This document shows, piece by piece, positions 29,750 to 38,126 of a stretch of 64,000 nucleotides of DNA. The notes under the pieces were generated by a model, which was given only the letters and a program-made list of their open reading frames with translations, was not told the origin of the DNA and did not search any database. Origin of the DNA: Pantoea sp. Lij88 (lineage in GTDB: Bacteria > Pseudomonadota > Gammaproteobacteria > Enterobacterales > Enterobacteriaceae). The number at the start of each line of letters is the position of its first letter. Position 1 is the first letter of the stretch. A program made the position numbers and the translations under genes. The stretch is taken from contig NZ_CP118269.1 of NCBI RefSeq assembly GCF_030062155.1, forward strand, positions 3,100,001-3,164,000. Reading direction: 5' to 3'.

Positions 29750-30025
29750 GCTCACCGCGTAGAGGTGAACATGCGGAAGACAGCAATTGTCGAAACTGGG
29801 TGTTTCCTGACTGGTAACGCGGGGTGCTGTGATTGCGCGATCAACGCGCGGGGCGACCTGACGCTGGCAGATTTGCTCTGCACGTCTCAGGACCGGTGTT
29901 TCAGTTGGGAAGTTCAGGGCCTGGTCGATACTCTGTTTCAGGCTGCTGAGAGGTTGGCGCCGCCGATGGCGACGAGTACGTGCGTTGCCCATAAAAACGC
30001 TTTTGCCATAGTGAATTATCGCCAT
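29747..30025 (-). CDS. P22-type antitermination protein N
   Basis: The 92-residue protein starts MAIIHYGKSVF followed by GNARTRRHRRR. This is nearly the N-terminus of phage P22 N (YGKSTF then GNAKTRRHERRR), whose arginine-rich motif binds boxB RNA. The rest is less conserved but keeps the small basic layout. N binds nut RNA and NusA/B/E/G to make RNA polymerase ignore terminators. AGGAGGAG precedes ATG 30025; a longer upstream reading frame has no such site. boxA and boxB lie about 220 bp upstream, as expected for nutL. Confidence 0.85.
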   Translation of the reverse strand: MAIIHYGKSVFMGNARTRRHRRRQPLSSLKQSIDQALNFPTETPVLRRAEQICQRQVAPRVDRAITAPRVTSQETPSFDNCCLPHVHLYAVS

Positions 30026-30247
30026 AACTCCTCCTGTGAATGAGTATTTGGCGATGGGGTGGCAGGCGCGAGCTTTCGGCGAACCGAACGGGCCCGAATG
30101 TCGCATATTGCGATCGCACGCTCGCCGCCCGACTGCATCAGCAGTCAGGTGGAAAGTAAGCGAGGGGAAATAAACGGCATCTGACGACGCTGCATTTTGC
30201 GCATCCACCCCATCCCAAAGTTCACTGACTTTTGGGTGGTATGATTC

Positions 30248-30280
30248 GCGCTTGTGCAGCGCCTCAATTGTTTAAGAGCG
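30248..30280 (-). promoter_or_regulatory. nutL-type site: boxA and boxB
   Basis: Reading leftward, boxA is CGCTCTTAAA (30280-30271), containing the lambda boxA CGCTCTTA. After 8 bp comes boxB GCGCTGCACAAGCGC (30262-30248), a perfect 5-bp stem with the pentaloop GCACA. The stem equals that of a P22 boxB as I remember it. With the fourth loop base flipped out, the loop would form the GNRA-type fold GCAA. Confidence 0.85.
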
Positions 30281-30320
30281 GCTCATCCCTGAAAGAACTG
30301 CTTCGTTCATCCATGTTCAA

Positions 30321-30349
30321 ATTATTAACAGGTTCTTATGCTTTATCAA
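30321..30349 (-). promoter_or_regulatory. pL-like promoter
   Basis: TTGATA (-35, 30349-30344) and AATAAT (-10, 30326-30321) each match 5 of 6 consensus bases with a 17-bp spacer. Transcription would start near 30314 and enter the nut site about 35 nt later. An operator-like repeat abuts the -35. This and the next two entries account for the 422 bp without a gene between N and cI. Confidence 0.75.
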
Positions 30350-30386
30350 ACACTGTTGGTTAATTTTTTATTTACCGCTGGTTAAA
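30349..30386. promoter_or_regulatory. OL-like tandem operators
   Basis: Two 16-bp elements, TTTAACCAGCGGTAAA (30386-30371) and ATTAACCAACAGTGTT (30364-30349), share the core TTAACCA-x-C-x-GT and lie 22 bp apart, which is lambda-like spacing. They cover and precede the pL -35. Related 16-mers occur at the other end of the repressor gene. Confidence 0.6.
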
Positions 30387-30447
30387 TTTATGAATTTATG
30401 CCGATTATTTTTTTGCAGGCCTTCTGCGAAAAGCGCCAGAAGCGGCC

Positions 30448-31179
30448 TTAGCCGAGGATTTGATAGTGGCGCGCCTGGCTCATGATGACTTTTGCCAGTA
30501 CCTTCAGGCTGGTGACGTCATCATGATTAAGATACCAAGTTTCATAGCGTTTATTGTCTGATATTACAGCAATTTTCTTATGCTGCAGCTGCAGGCGCTT
30601 GAGGTAGAGTTGCTCATCGAGGGTAAAAATATAGATGCCGTCACCGTCGAACATCCGCACGCTGATATCCACAAACAGCTGATCGCGCGGTGCAAAGGTG
30701 TCAGCCATAGAGTCGCTGTTAATGGCGATTAACCGGATGTTTTCTGCCGGGCGACCATTGAACAGCACCCGCGCCTCATCCAGACCATATTCGATCGCCT
30801 GGATGGTCTCGACAAACTCATCACGTGCGGGCAGGCCCGCAGCACTGCGCTGACCAATGTCGAGACTATCAACCCGAAACACATTCTTATGCCCGGTGAG
30901 TGGACTTAACATCACCGGCTCAGCAGGTTGTTCCATACCGTACTGCAGCCACTCTACCCTGACGCCAAGCAGCTGGCTGAGAGCCAGTAAATTGCCACCA
31001 TCAGGGACTGACTGCGCGTTAAACCACTTCCACACTCCTGGCGTTGAAATTTTACAGCCTTGCTGCTGGAGGGCCCTGGCAACCTGTTTGTTTCGTCCAT
31101 GTCCGACAATGCCGGCACTCTCACAGGCCGCTATCAGCCTGGCGGTGAAAGCTTGTCTTGTACTTTCTTTTTTAACCAT
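30448..31179 (-). CDS. CI-type phage repressor with S24 autocleavage domain
   Basis: The 243-residue repressor has an N-terminal HTH (KQVARALQQQGCKISTPGVW, KWFNAQSVPDGGNLLALSQL) and a C-terminal LexA/UmuD-type peptidase. The catalytic pair is Ser157 (INSDSMADT) and Lys194 (LYLKRL), 37 residues apart as in LexA. A candidate Ala114-Gly115 cleavage bond lies in RSAAGLP. Self-cleavage on RecA* would derepress the leftward operon after DNA damage. No Shine-Dalgarno precedes the ATG, so the message may be leaderless, as lambda cI is from pRM. An operator-like repeat overlaps the start codon. Confidence 0.9.
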   Translation of the reverse strand: MVKKESTRQAFTARLIAACESAGIVGHGRNKQVARALQQQGCKISTPGVWKWFNAQSVPDGGNLLALSQLLGVRVEWLQYGMEQPAEPVMLSPLTGHKNVFRVDSLDIGQRSAAGLPARDEFVETIQAIEYGLDEARVLFNGRPAENIRLIAINSDSMADTFAPRDQLFVDISVRMFDGDGIYIFTLDEQLYLKRLQLQHKKIAVISDNKRYETWYLNHDDVTSLKVLAKVIMSQARHYQILG

Positions 31180-31262
31180 TAGTTAATAATCAGCCATAGA
31201 AGAGATACTGGATGTTATTTTCATTATTGCTACCAGTTCATTTTATATTACCGCTCGTTTAC
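31171..31262. promoter_or_regulatory. OR-like operators at the 5' side of cI
   Basis: TTTAACCATTAGTTAA (31171-31186), over the cI start codon, matches the first OL element at 12 of 16. ATTACCGCTCGTTTAC (31247-31262) matches the inverse of the same element at 12 of 16. No cro follows to the right. The rest of 31180-31540 holds no credible gene apart from the proBA terminator. Confidence 0.55.
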
Positions 31263-31487
31263 TACCTAACCGCTTTATCAAGCATATCTAATTATCATTA
31301 TCCGCTTCAGCCTGCGACTGACCAAAAAATATTGCCTCAGGCCGCTTACCGCCCCGGATTTCAGGAATGTTCCGTAAGAAATTGCGTGAATATCAGCCAG
31401 CATAATGGCCAGCGGTGGCCGGTGTTGAACGGAAATGAATCTGATGCGCAGAAAACTCTATCTTTCACTGGTCCGGAAAATGGTGCT

Positions 31488-31520
31488 AAAAAAAAGCGGG
31501 AGTCTGTGAAAGACTCCCGC
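31488..31520 (-). terminator. Rho-independent terminator of proBA
   Basis: On the minus strand GCGGGAGTCT and AGACTCCCGC form a 10-bp stem, followed by eight T. It lies 20 bp past the proA stop and separates proBA from the phage element. Confidence 0.92.
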
Positions 31521-31540
31521 TTTGTTAAAAATTATCGTCG

Positions 31541-32794
31541 TTATGGGCGGAGCGTATCGTCGCCCCACGCTATCCATTTGTAGGTGGTCAGCGCCTCTAA
31601 TCCCATCGGTCCGCGGGCGTGCAGTTTCTGGGTACTGACCGCCACTTCAGCGCCCAGACCGAACTGTCCGCCATCGGTAAAGCGGGTACTGGCGTTAACA
31701 TAGACTGCGGAGGAGTCGACCTGACGGACAAAACGCGCGGCGTTGCGGGTGTTACGTGTCAGGATCGCATCCGAGTGCTGGGTGCCGTGCGTACGGATGT
31801 GATCGATCGCCTCATCCATATCCGCCACTAATTTGACGTTGAGATCCAGCGACAGCCACTCATCATTGTACTGCTCCGGATTAACCGCTTTGACCGGGGC
31901 CGGACCTTGCTGCAGCTGCGCCAGTACGTTGCTGTCAGCATGCAGCGCGATCCCTTCCTGCGCCATACGTGCGCTGAAGGCCGGCAGGAAACGTTCGGCC
32001 ATGGCCTGATCCACCAGCAGCGTCTCCAGTGAGTTACAGGCGCTGGGACGCTGTTTCTTGGCGTTGACGATCAGATCAAGTGCCGGTTCGATCTCCATCG
32101 TCTCATCGATGTAGATATGACAGACGCCGATGCCGCCGGTAATCACCGGAATGGTGGAGTTTTCACGGCACAGCTTGTGCAGCCCGGCTCCGCCACGCGG
32201 GATCAGCATATCGACGTAGCGATCCAGCTTCAGCAGCTGATTCACCAGTTCGCGATCCGGGTTTTCAATCGCCTGCACAATAGCCGCCGGTAAACCGTGC
32301 TGCTTCAGGGCGTTCTGAATGACCCGCACGGTGGCCGCATTGGTGCGCCAGGTCTCTTTGCCGCCGCGCAGAATGGCGGCGTTACCGGTTTTCAGGCACA
32401 GGCTGGCGACATCAACCGTGACGTTAGGACGCGCCTCGTAAATCACCGCAACCACGCCCAGCGGCACGCGACGGCGTTCAATGCGCAGGCCGCTGTCGAG
32501 CTGCCCGCCGTCGATTAACTGCCCTACCGGATCGGCCAGCTGACAGACCTGGCGCACATCGCTGGCGATGCTGCTGAGACGTTGCGGATTAAGTGTCAGC
32601 CGATCTAACAGCGCAGCGCTCATGCCGTTCTGACGCGCATCGGCTAAATCCAGCTCGTTAGCCGCCAGTATGTCTGCGCTCTCCGCCTCAAGACGGTCGG
32701 CGAGGGTCATCAGAACCTGATTTTTTTCTGCCGTCGACAGATCGGCCACGGTGTAAGCTGCGGCACGCGCCGCTTTTCCCATCTCTTCAAGCAT
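31541..32794 (-). CDS. proA: Gamma-glutamyl phosphate reductase
   Basis: The 417-residue enzyme makes glutamate-5-semialdehyde from gamma-glutamyl phosphate with NADPH, the second step of proline synthesis. The length equals E. coli ProA. The catalytic Cys lies in [16 protein letters not shown], and other ALDH-type blocks include [20 protein letters not shown] and ILRGGKE. It lies 10 bp downstream of proB in the proBA operon. A terminator follows. Confidence 0.97.
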   Translation of the reverse strand: MLEEMGKAARAAAYTVADLSTAEKNQVLMTLADRLEAESADILAANELDLADARQNGMSAALLDRLTLNPQRLSSIASDVRQVCQLADPVGQLIDGGQLDSGLRIERRRVPLGVVAVIYEARPNVTVDVASLCLKTGNAAILRGGKETWRTNAATVRVIQNALKQHGLPAAIVQAIENPDRELVNQLLKLDRYVDMLIPRGGAGLHKLCRENSTIPVITGGIGVCHIYIDETMEIEPALDLIVNAKKQRPSACNSLETLLVDQAMAERFLPAFSARMAQEGIALHADSNVLAQLQQGPAPVKAVNPEQYNDEWLSLDLNVKLVADMDEAIDHIRTHGTQHSDAILTRNTRNAARFVRQVDSSAVYVNASTRFTDGGQFGLGAEVAVSTQKLHARGPMGLEALTTYKWIAWGDDTLRP

Positions 32795-32804
32795 TGTCCG
32801 CTCC

Positions 32805-33908
32805 TTAACTGACGATCATGTCGTCGCGGTGAACCGCCACCGGGCCATATTCATATCCCAGAATCTCGCTGATCTGCTGGCTGTGATGACCGGCAATCAT
32901 CCGCATCGCGTCGCTGTTGTAGCGAGAGACGCCGTGAGCAATATCCCGGCCCTGCAGGCTGCGGATACGGATCACTTCACCGCGCGAGAAATTCCCCTGG
33001 ATCGCCCGGATCCCTTTCGGCAGCAGCGAACTGCCGCGTTCGATGATGGCCGCCAGCGCACCGTCATCGACGGTGAGCTCACCCGCCGGTGGCGCCCCGA
33101 AAATCCAGCGTTTGCGGTTCTCCAGCGGCGATTGCTGCGCATGGAAGCGTGTGCCGACCGGCTTGCCGTCAATCACATCACTGATCACGCCACTGCGACT
33201 GCCGGAGGCGATGATCACGTCGATACCGGCGCGACACGCAACATCCGCCGCCTGAAGCTTGGTGGACATCCCGCCGGTGCCGAGACCCGATACGCTGTCG
33301 CCCGCCAGGGCGCGTAACGCATCATCAATCACATGCACGTCACTGATCAGCTCAGCCTCAGGATTGTTACGCGGATCGGCGGTGAAGAGGCCCTGCTGAT
33401 CGGTCAGCAGCAGCAGCTTATCGGCCCCGCCGAGCATCGCCGCCAGCGCCGAGAGATTGTCGTTGTCGCCCACTTTGATTTCAGCGGTAGCGACAGCATC
33501 GTTCTCATTGATGACCGGCACAATGTGGTTATCCAGCAGCGCACGCAGCGTGTCGCGGGCATTCAGGAAACGTTCGCGATCTTCCATGTCGGCACGGGTC
33601 AGCAACATCTGACCAATATGGATACCGTAGATGGAGAAGAGCTGTTCCCACAGCTGAATCAGACGGCTCTGCCCCACCGCAGCCAGCAGCTGCTTTGAGG
33701 CGATGGTCGGTGGTAGTTCGGGGTAGCCCAGATGTTCACGTCCGGCGGCCATTGCCCCAGACGTAACGATCACAATGCGGTGGCCTGCGGCATGCTGCTG
33801 CGCGCACTGACGAACCAGTTCCACCATATGCGCCCGATTCAACCGGCGAGAGCCGCCGGTGAGAACGCTGGTACCCAACTTGACCACTAAGGTCTGACTG
33901 CCACTCAT
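32805..33908 (-). CDS. proB: Glutamate 5-kinase
   Basis: The 367-residue enzyme phosphorylates glutamate, the first and proline-inhibited step of proline synthesis. It has the amino-acid-kinase domain ([52 protein letters not shown]) and a C-terminal PUA domain ([22 protein letters not shown], GVSRYNSD). The length equals E. coli ProB. It is divergent from phoE across 238 bp. Confidence 0.97.
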   Translation of the reverse strand: MSGSQTLVVKLGTSVLTGGSRRLNRAHMVELVRQCAQQHAAGHRIVIVTSGAMAAGREHLGYPELPPTIASKQLLAAVGQSRLIQLWEQLFSIYGIHIGQMLLTRADMEDRERFLNARDTLRALLDNHIVPVINENDAVATAEIKVGDNDNLSALAAMLGGADKLLLLTDQQGLFTADPRNNPEAELISDVHVIDDALRALAGDSVSGLGTGGMSTKLQAADVACRAGIDVIIASGSRSGVISDVIDGKPVGTRFHAQQSPLENRKRWIFGAPPAGELTVDDGALAAIIERGSSLLPKGIRAIQGNFSRGEVIRIRSLQGRDIAHGVSRYNSDAMRMIAGHHSQQISEILGYEYGPVAVHRDDMIVS

Positions 33909-34053
33909 ATTTCCTGCCGTAGTGAAAAATTTTTACGAAAGGACGTTTTAACAGGAGTCGATAAGGAAGCCAACAGCCAGCGGGGGAAAAGCACGAAATT
34001 ACGCGGACAAGGGCGTAGACCAAAAGTTCAGGCTTAACAAGAAATCACGAAAA

Positions 34054-34072
34054 GTGTCATAAAAAGTTCATC
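34054..34072 (+). promoter_or_regulatory. Pho-box-like site upstream of phoE
   Basis: GTGTCATAAAAAGTTCATC matches the 18/19-bp pho box (CTGTCATAWAW then CTGTCAY) at about 14 of 19 positions; the first half is nearly perfect. It is 75 bp before the phoE ATG. This supports PhoB control, though the second half-site is weak. Confidence 0.5.
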
Positions 34073-34146
34073 GCCAGCGGGTAAAAAGTCCGTGTTTTAC
34101 AAAAACTTTCATTTTTTTACGGCGTTCACATTGGGATTGATAGCAA

Positions 34147-35259
34147 ATGAAGAAAAGCACACTGGCACTGCTCCTCTCCACGCTGACGCTGGCTTCCGCC
34201 GCGCAGGCTGCCGAAATCTATAACAAAGATGGCAACAAACTGGACCTGTACGGCAAAGTTAAAGCTGAGCACTACATCAGCGATAATGCCAGCGCAGATG
34301 GTGACAAGTCTTATACCCGTATCGGCTTTAAGGGACAGACACAGATTAACGACCTGATGACCGGTTATGGTCAGTGGGAATATCAGTACAACGTTAACAA
34401 CTCCGAAGGCAGTGACGCCAACAACGGCAACAAAACCCGTCTTGGTTTTGCCGGTCTGAAATTCTCGCAGTACGGTTCGGTAGATTACGGTCGTAACTAC
34501 GGCGTGCTGTATGACGTGGAAGCCTGGACCGACGTGTTCCCGGAATTCGGCGGTGACGGTACAGCCCGTACTGATAACTTTATGACTCAGCGCGCCACCG
34601 GCGTTGCGACTTACCGCAACAACAACTTCTTTGGTCTGGTTGATGGCCTGAAGTTTGCGCTGCAGTATCAGGGTAAAAATGACGCGACCAGCGCCAACGC
34701 CCGTACTGACCTTAACCGTCAGAATGGCGACGGTTACGGTGCCTCACTGGGCTATGCCCTGGGCGATTCCGGTGTAAGCCTGATGAGTGCCATTACGTCA
34801 TCTGACCGTACCAACCAGCAGCAGGCGCGCGCCTATGGCGGCGGTGACCGTGCGGATTCCTGGGGCGCAGGCGTGAAGTATGATGCCAACAGCGTTTACC
34901 TGGCCGCAATTTATACCGATACCCGCAACATGACGCCAATCAGCGGCACCAACCGTACCACTGGCGCTGCCGTCGCGGGCGCAGCCAACAAAGCGCAGAA
35001 CATCGAGCTGGTAGCGCAGTATCAGTTTGATTTCGGCCTGCGTCCGTCAATCGGCTACGTACAGACCAAGGGCAAAGATATCGAAAACGGTATCGGCGAT
35101 GCGGATCTGGTGAAATATATCGATGTGGGCGCGACCTACTACTTCAACAAAAATATGTCAGCCTTCGTTGATTACAAAATCAACCAGCTGCCTGACGACA
35201 ACGCGCTGTCGCTTAACAACGATGACGTTGTCGCGATGGGTGTGACTTACCAGTTCTGA
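34147..35259 (+). CDS. phoE: Outer-membrane porin, PhoE/OmpC family
   Basis: The 370-residue precursor has a signal peptide ([16 protein letters not shown]) and begins [17 protein letters not shown], the classic trimeric-porin N-terminus. Loop 3 carries the [20 protein letters not shown] constriction motif, and the protein ends in Phe ([10 protein letters not shown]) for BAM recognition. The position, divergent from proBA, is that of phoE, but OmpC/OmpF/PhoE paralogs are hard to separate by sequence. A Pho-box-like site upstream agrees with phoE. Confidence 0.85.
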   Translation: MKKSTLALLLSTLTLASAAQAAEIYNKDGNKLDLYGKVKAEHYISDNASADGDKSYTRIGFKGQTQINDLMTGYGQWEYQYNVNNSEGSDANNGNKTRLGFAGLKFSQYGSVDYGRNYGVLYDVEAWTDVFPEFGGDGTARTDNFMTQRATGVATYRNNNFFGLVDGLKFALQYQGKNDATSANARTDLNRQNGDGYGASLGYALGDSGVSLMSAITSSDRTNQQQARAYGGGDRADSWGAGVKYDANSVYLAAIYTDTRNMTPISGTNRTTGAAVAGAANKAQNIELVAQYQFDFGLRPSIGYVQTKGKDIENGIGDADLVKYIDVGATYYFNKNMSAFVDYKINQLPDDNALSLNNDDVVAMGVTYQF

Positions 35260-35321
35260 TGTCAGGCTCGCAAACCGGGCAGATTTGGAGCTGGCAGCAA
35301 CGCATAAACGCAACACGCAGG

Positions 35322-35419
35322 GAACACGGTCAGAAGAGGAAAGCGTCCCGCGCCAGGACGGCGCGGGCCGAGCGTGCCATGGATGGCGGCTTTTGCGTCT
35401 TTCCGATCTGACCGTGTTC
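35322..35419. repeat. Dispersed hairpin repeat (copy near phoE)
   Basis: Outer arms GAACACGGTCAGA (35322-35334) and TCTGACCGTGTTC (35407-35419) are perfect inverted repeats. Inside are CCCGCGCC-AGGAC-GGCGCGGG, GCCATGGATGGC and TTTTGCGTCTTTCCG. The inner GGATGGCG...TTT-GCGTCTTT block recurs near 49781-49802, where the outer arms have a different sequence but are again complementary. Confidence 0.65.
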
Positions 35420-35459
35420 TCTGCGAAGGCTCGATCCAACAGCGGGTCAGACTTCAACA

Positions 35460-35493
35460 AAAATGGCGAGTTTTTAAACTCGCCATTTTTTTC
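35460..35493. terminator. Bidirectional terminator between phoE and crl
   Basis: AAAATGGCGAGTTT pairs with AAACTCGCCATTTT over a 2-nt centre, with T-runs in both directions. It can end both convergent genes. Confidence 0.9.
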
Positions 35494-35518
35494 GTCTTTA
35501 TTTCACTGCACTACCCTA

Positions 35519-35920
35519 TCAGGCGCTCAGCTTCACCGGTTTCTCATCGAAATCGCTGGCTGGGATCAGATCCAGCTCGAACTCTTTCAGCATCGCTTTC
35601 AGACGGGTATGAAAATTCCGTAAGGTCTCTTCCACGCGCGCCGTGTTCTCTTTGCCTTTGATATTTGCCACCGACCAGTCACCCTCTTTATCGAACAGAC
35701 CGATATGGTAGACATAGGTAAAGTGGTCAGCCTGCGCTTCCAGCTCCATCCACCAGCCCCAGAACTCACGCAGCTCCGGTGCAGGTTTCACATTGACGCA
35801 GGCAGCCAGGCAGTCGAAGAAGAACCGGGTTTCGCCACATTTCCCATCGCGAATATAAGGCCCAAGCTCCGTAAAGCGCTTAAGCAGGCGACTGCGGGGA
35901 TGACCACTTGGTAACGTCAT
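35519..35920 (-). CDS. crl: Sigma-S binding protein Crl
   Basis: The 133-residue product matches E. coli Crl (133 aa): [36 protein letters not shown] and the end DEKPVKLSA. Crl binds RpoS and helps it load on RNA polymerase, promoting curli and stationary-phase genes. Together with iraP, this window encodes two separate positive factors for RpoS. The position between phoE and frsA is as in E. coli. Confidence 0.96.
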   Translation of the reverse strand: MTLPSGHPRSRLLKRFTELGPYIRDGKCGETRFFFDCLAACVNVKPAPELREFWGWWMELEAQADHFTYVYHIGLFDKEGDWSVANIKGKENTARVEETLRNFHTRLKAMLKEFELDLIPASDFDEKPVKLSA

Positions 35921-36051
35921 GCTGATTCTCCATAGGTTTTGACCGCTATACAGCCCTGATTTCCGGACGGCCTGATTGCGTCATAAGCCTTTATCGGGCA
36001 GCCCGGAAGAATTCCGCTACTAGTTGTAGCAAATACTGTAAATTTTGCCAG

Positions 36052-37299
36052 TTACCTTTTTAAACGCTTCTCCAGCCAGTCGCAAATTTCATTCAGCGCC
36101 TTGTCGAAACTGACCATCATCGGCTTCACCGGAATCAGCAACGCTTTGCCGTCTGACGAAGAGTTCGCAATCAGCTTGCTCTCCTCTTCCGGGCTGAAGA
36201 GATCATTCTGCCAGTAGCCCGACAGCATCGGCGTTGGCGTCCGGCGGCCCAGCAAGCCCTGGGTTTTAAGCGAATATCGGTTGAGCTCGGTGCGCAGCGC
36301 GCTGTCGGAGGCGGTTGCCATGCCCAGCCGGCTCGCCAGCATATCCATGTACATATCCGGGATCTCATCCTGCAACGCAGTCTGGGTCAGCAGCGCATGC
36401 ACAATCGGACCAAGGCAGGCCACGCCACGCAGCCGCTGCGATTCCAGATAGGCCAGCCGCACCGCCACGTTTGCGCCAAAGCGATAACCAAACGCCGCCA
36501 CGCGGGTATGATCAACCCAGGGCACATTGGTCAGATCGCGCAACACCTGCTGATGCAGAAAACTGGTGTCCTGATTCAGCGTCCATTTCACCGAGTTACC
36601 GACGGATGGCACATCAATGGTCAGCATCGCAATGCCGCGCGGGGCGAGGTAGTCATGGAACAGGCGATAGTGATCGCTCTGTAACGAGTCAAGCGCGCCG
36701 CAGAACAGCACGGTGGGATACGGGGCTTCCACGTCAGGCGGCATATGCAGGAAGCCACTGACCGGGCTGCCGCCGGGGATAGCAAACGTCAGCGGTTTCA
36801 GCTCGCCTGGCAGCCGTTGTGTGGCCTCTTCATAGGCGCGGTTCGCCAGCGTCTGTGCCTGGTCGGCCAGCTCGTCCCCTTTGATGTAGGGATAGGCGGC
36901 AACGCTATAGAGATGCGCCGCGTGCAGCCAGTAGTCGCCCGCCTCGCTGTCGTCGGTGGTCTCCAGCGCTTTCTGCTGCCAGATGCCTGCCTGTTTGCAC
37001 CATTCGAAATGCCAGTTACCGCCGCGGAAACCGATCACGGTGTCGAGCAGCGCCTCATCGGTATGCTCAACGTTACTGATGGCGATACGCGCCAGCACTT
37101 CGCTGATCTCCTGCGGCGTCAGGCCGCGCCATGTCCACATCAGCTTATTCAGCATGCGATACCAGCCACGCTGGCTGTCACCATCCAGGGCAGAGTGGAC
37201 ATCCGGGGTAGCGTGATGATGGCGGCGAACCAGGGAAGAGGTTTCAGGATGTTTAAAGCGCGGCTTGAATAGCTCCTCGCTGAGATTTTTGCTCGACAT
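36052..37299 (-). CDS. frsA: Alpha/beta-hydrolase FrsA
   Basis: The 415-residue cytoplasmic protein is close to E. coli FrsA (YafA, 414 aa). The C-terminal alpha/beta-hydrolase domain includes [20 protein letters not shown] and a nucleophile-elbow-like [14 protein letters not shown], where a non-Ser residue replaces the usual Ser. FrsA binds unphosphorylated EIIA-Glc and shifts the respiration/fermentation balance; a pyruvate decarboxylase activity was proposed and disputed. ATG 37299 has GGAG 8 nt upstream; the longer frame lacks a site. Confidence 0.93.
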   Translation of the reverse strand: MSSKNLSEELFKPRFKHPETSSLVRRHHHATPDVHSALDGDSQRGWYRMLNKLMWTWRGLTPQEISEVLARIAISNVEHTDEALLDTVIGFRGGNWHFEWCKQAGIWQQKALETTDDSEAGDYWLHAAHLYSVAAYPYIKGDELADQAQTLANRAYEEATQRLPGELKPLTFAIPGGSPVSGFLHMPPDVEAPYPTVLFCGALDSLQSDHYRLFHDYLAPRGIAMLTIDVPSVGNSVKWTLNQDTSFLHQQVLRDLTNVPWVDHTRVAAFGYRFGANVAVRLAYLESQRLRGVACLGPIVHALLTQTALQDEIPDMYMDMLASRLGMATASDSALRTELNRYSLKTQGLLGRRTPTPMLSGYWQNDLFSPEEESKLIANSSSDGKALLIPVKPMMVSFDKALNEICDWLEKRLKR

Positions 37300-37374
37300 A
37301 CTCACTTCTCCTGCAACAGAACGGCGATGGCTAAGTGTACTGTACGGCAATTCGGGGTGCGAGGCTCAGAAAGC

Positions 37375-37400
37375 ACAACGCCCGGAAAACCGGGCGTTGT
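37375..37400 (-). terminator. Hairpin after gpt
   Basis: ACAACGCCCGG and CCGGGCGTTGT form an 11-bp stem with an AAAA/TTTT loop, just past the gpt stop. The downstream tract is only GCTTTC, so it is a weak intrinsic terminator or a 3'-end stabiliser. Confidence 0.65.
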
Positions 37401-37414
37401 CTGATGTGTATCAA

Positions 37415-37873
37415 TCAGTTTTTTACAATCGGCGGGATGTAGACCACGCCCATATCCCACGGCTGCTCGATCCAGGTATCCTGCGGAATATCGACGATGT
37501 AATCATCAACCAGTGAGCGACCGGCTGGCTTAGCGAAAATGGTGCAGAAACGCGCTTTCGGGTACATCTCGCGGATGGCCTGAGCGGTGCCGCCGGTATC
37601 CACCAGGTCATCGATCACGATAAAGCCTTCACCGTCGCCTTCTGCGCGCTTCAGGACTTTCATTTCGCGCTGATGATCGTGGTCATAGCTGGAGATGCAG
37701 ACGGTATCAACGTAGCGGATACCCAGTTCACGTGCCAGCAGCGAAGCCGGTACCAGACCGCCGCGGCTCACCGCGATAATGCCTTTCCACTGTTCAACAG
37801 GAAGCAGGCGCTGGGCCAGTTTGCGGGCATGGATCTGAAGCATGTCCCAGGTAACGACGTATTTTTCGCTCAT
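37415..37873 (-). CDS. gpt: Xanthine-guanine phosphoribosyltransferase
   Basis: The 152-residue enzyme salvages guanine and xanthine with PRPP; the length equals E. coli Gpt. It has the PRPP loop [15 protein letters not shown] and the N-terminal block [20 protein letters not shown]. The start at 37873 gives the conserved N-terminus; 32 upstream codons are not coding. It is divergent from pepD, as in E. coli. Confidence 0.97.
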   Translation of the reverse strand: MSEKYVVTWDMLQIHARKLAQRLLPVEQWKGIIAVSRGGLVPASLLARELGIRYVDTVCISSYDHDHQREMKVLKRAEGDGEGFIVIDDLVDTGGTAQAIREMYPKARFCTIFAKPAGRSLVDDYIVDIPQDTWIEQPWDMGVVYIPPIVKN

Positions 37874-38126
37874 AAATAGAAATCCCAGCCAACCGAGGTG
37901 GCGTAAAAATGTGCAACGGGGAAAAGGTTGCGCGAGATTATAAGGAGTTGACGCACTAAAAACCAGCACCCGCGCGCTGGTTGCGGCTTTTTAGCGCGTC
38001 TGAGAGCGCACCCGGTAAAAAACAGTGATATTCTCAGGCCTGGCTCGTCAGATTCTCTGACGGCGATTTTTCACTGGAAACTCGCGATGTCCGGCCTCGC
38101 CGGTACACTGACACAGGAGACCTGTC

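Larger units (their letters stand above)
26440..31286 (-). mobile_element. Compact lambdoid element: cI-pL-nut-N-lysis-tailspike
   Basis: All genes here are phage-type and run leftward: CI repressor, N antiterminator, lysozyme, holin, Rz, Rz1 and tailspike, ended by a terminator at 26440-26467. The order cI, pL, nutL, N is that of the lambda left arm. There is no integrase, excisionase, cro, replication, Q, head or tail-assembly gene, and no tRNA or att repeat was recognised at the edges. The 5' flank is the csp leader and the 3' flank is proA. It may be a deletion remnant or a kept lysis/depolymerase module. Boundaries are approximate. Confidence 0.8.

Noticed and set aside
30418..30450. Hairpin at the cI 3' end as a terminator
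   Set aside because: The stem exists, but on the cI coding strand it is followed by an A-run, not a T-run, and terminating here is not needed to explain the layout.
26440..31286. Flanking att repeats or a tRNA target for the phage element
   Set aside because: No tRNA and no convincing direct repeat was found at the edges by eye; a computed repeat search would be needed.
31212..31583. 123-codon plus-strand ORF right of the repressor (possible cro position)
   Set aside because: It has no helix-turn-helix, is not Cro-sized, runs through the proBA terminator and into proA, and has no ribosome site.
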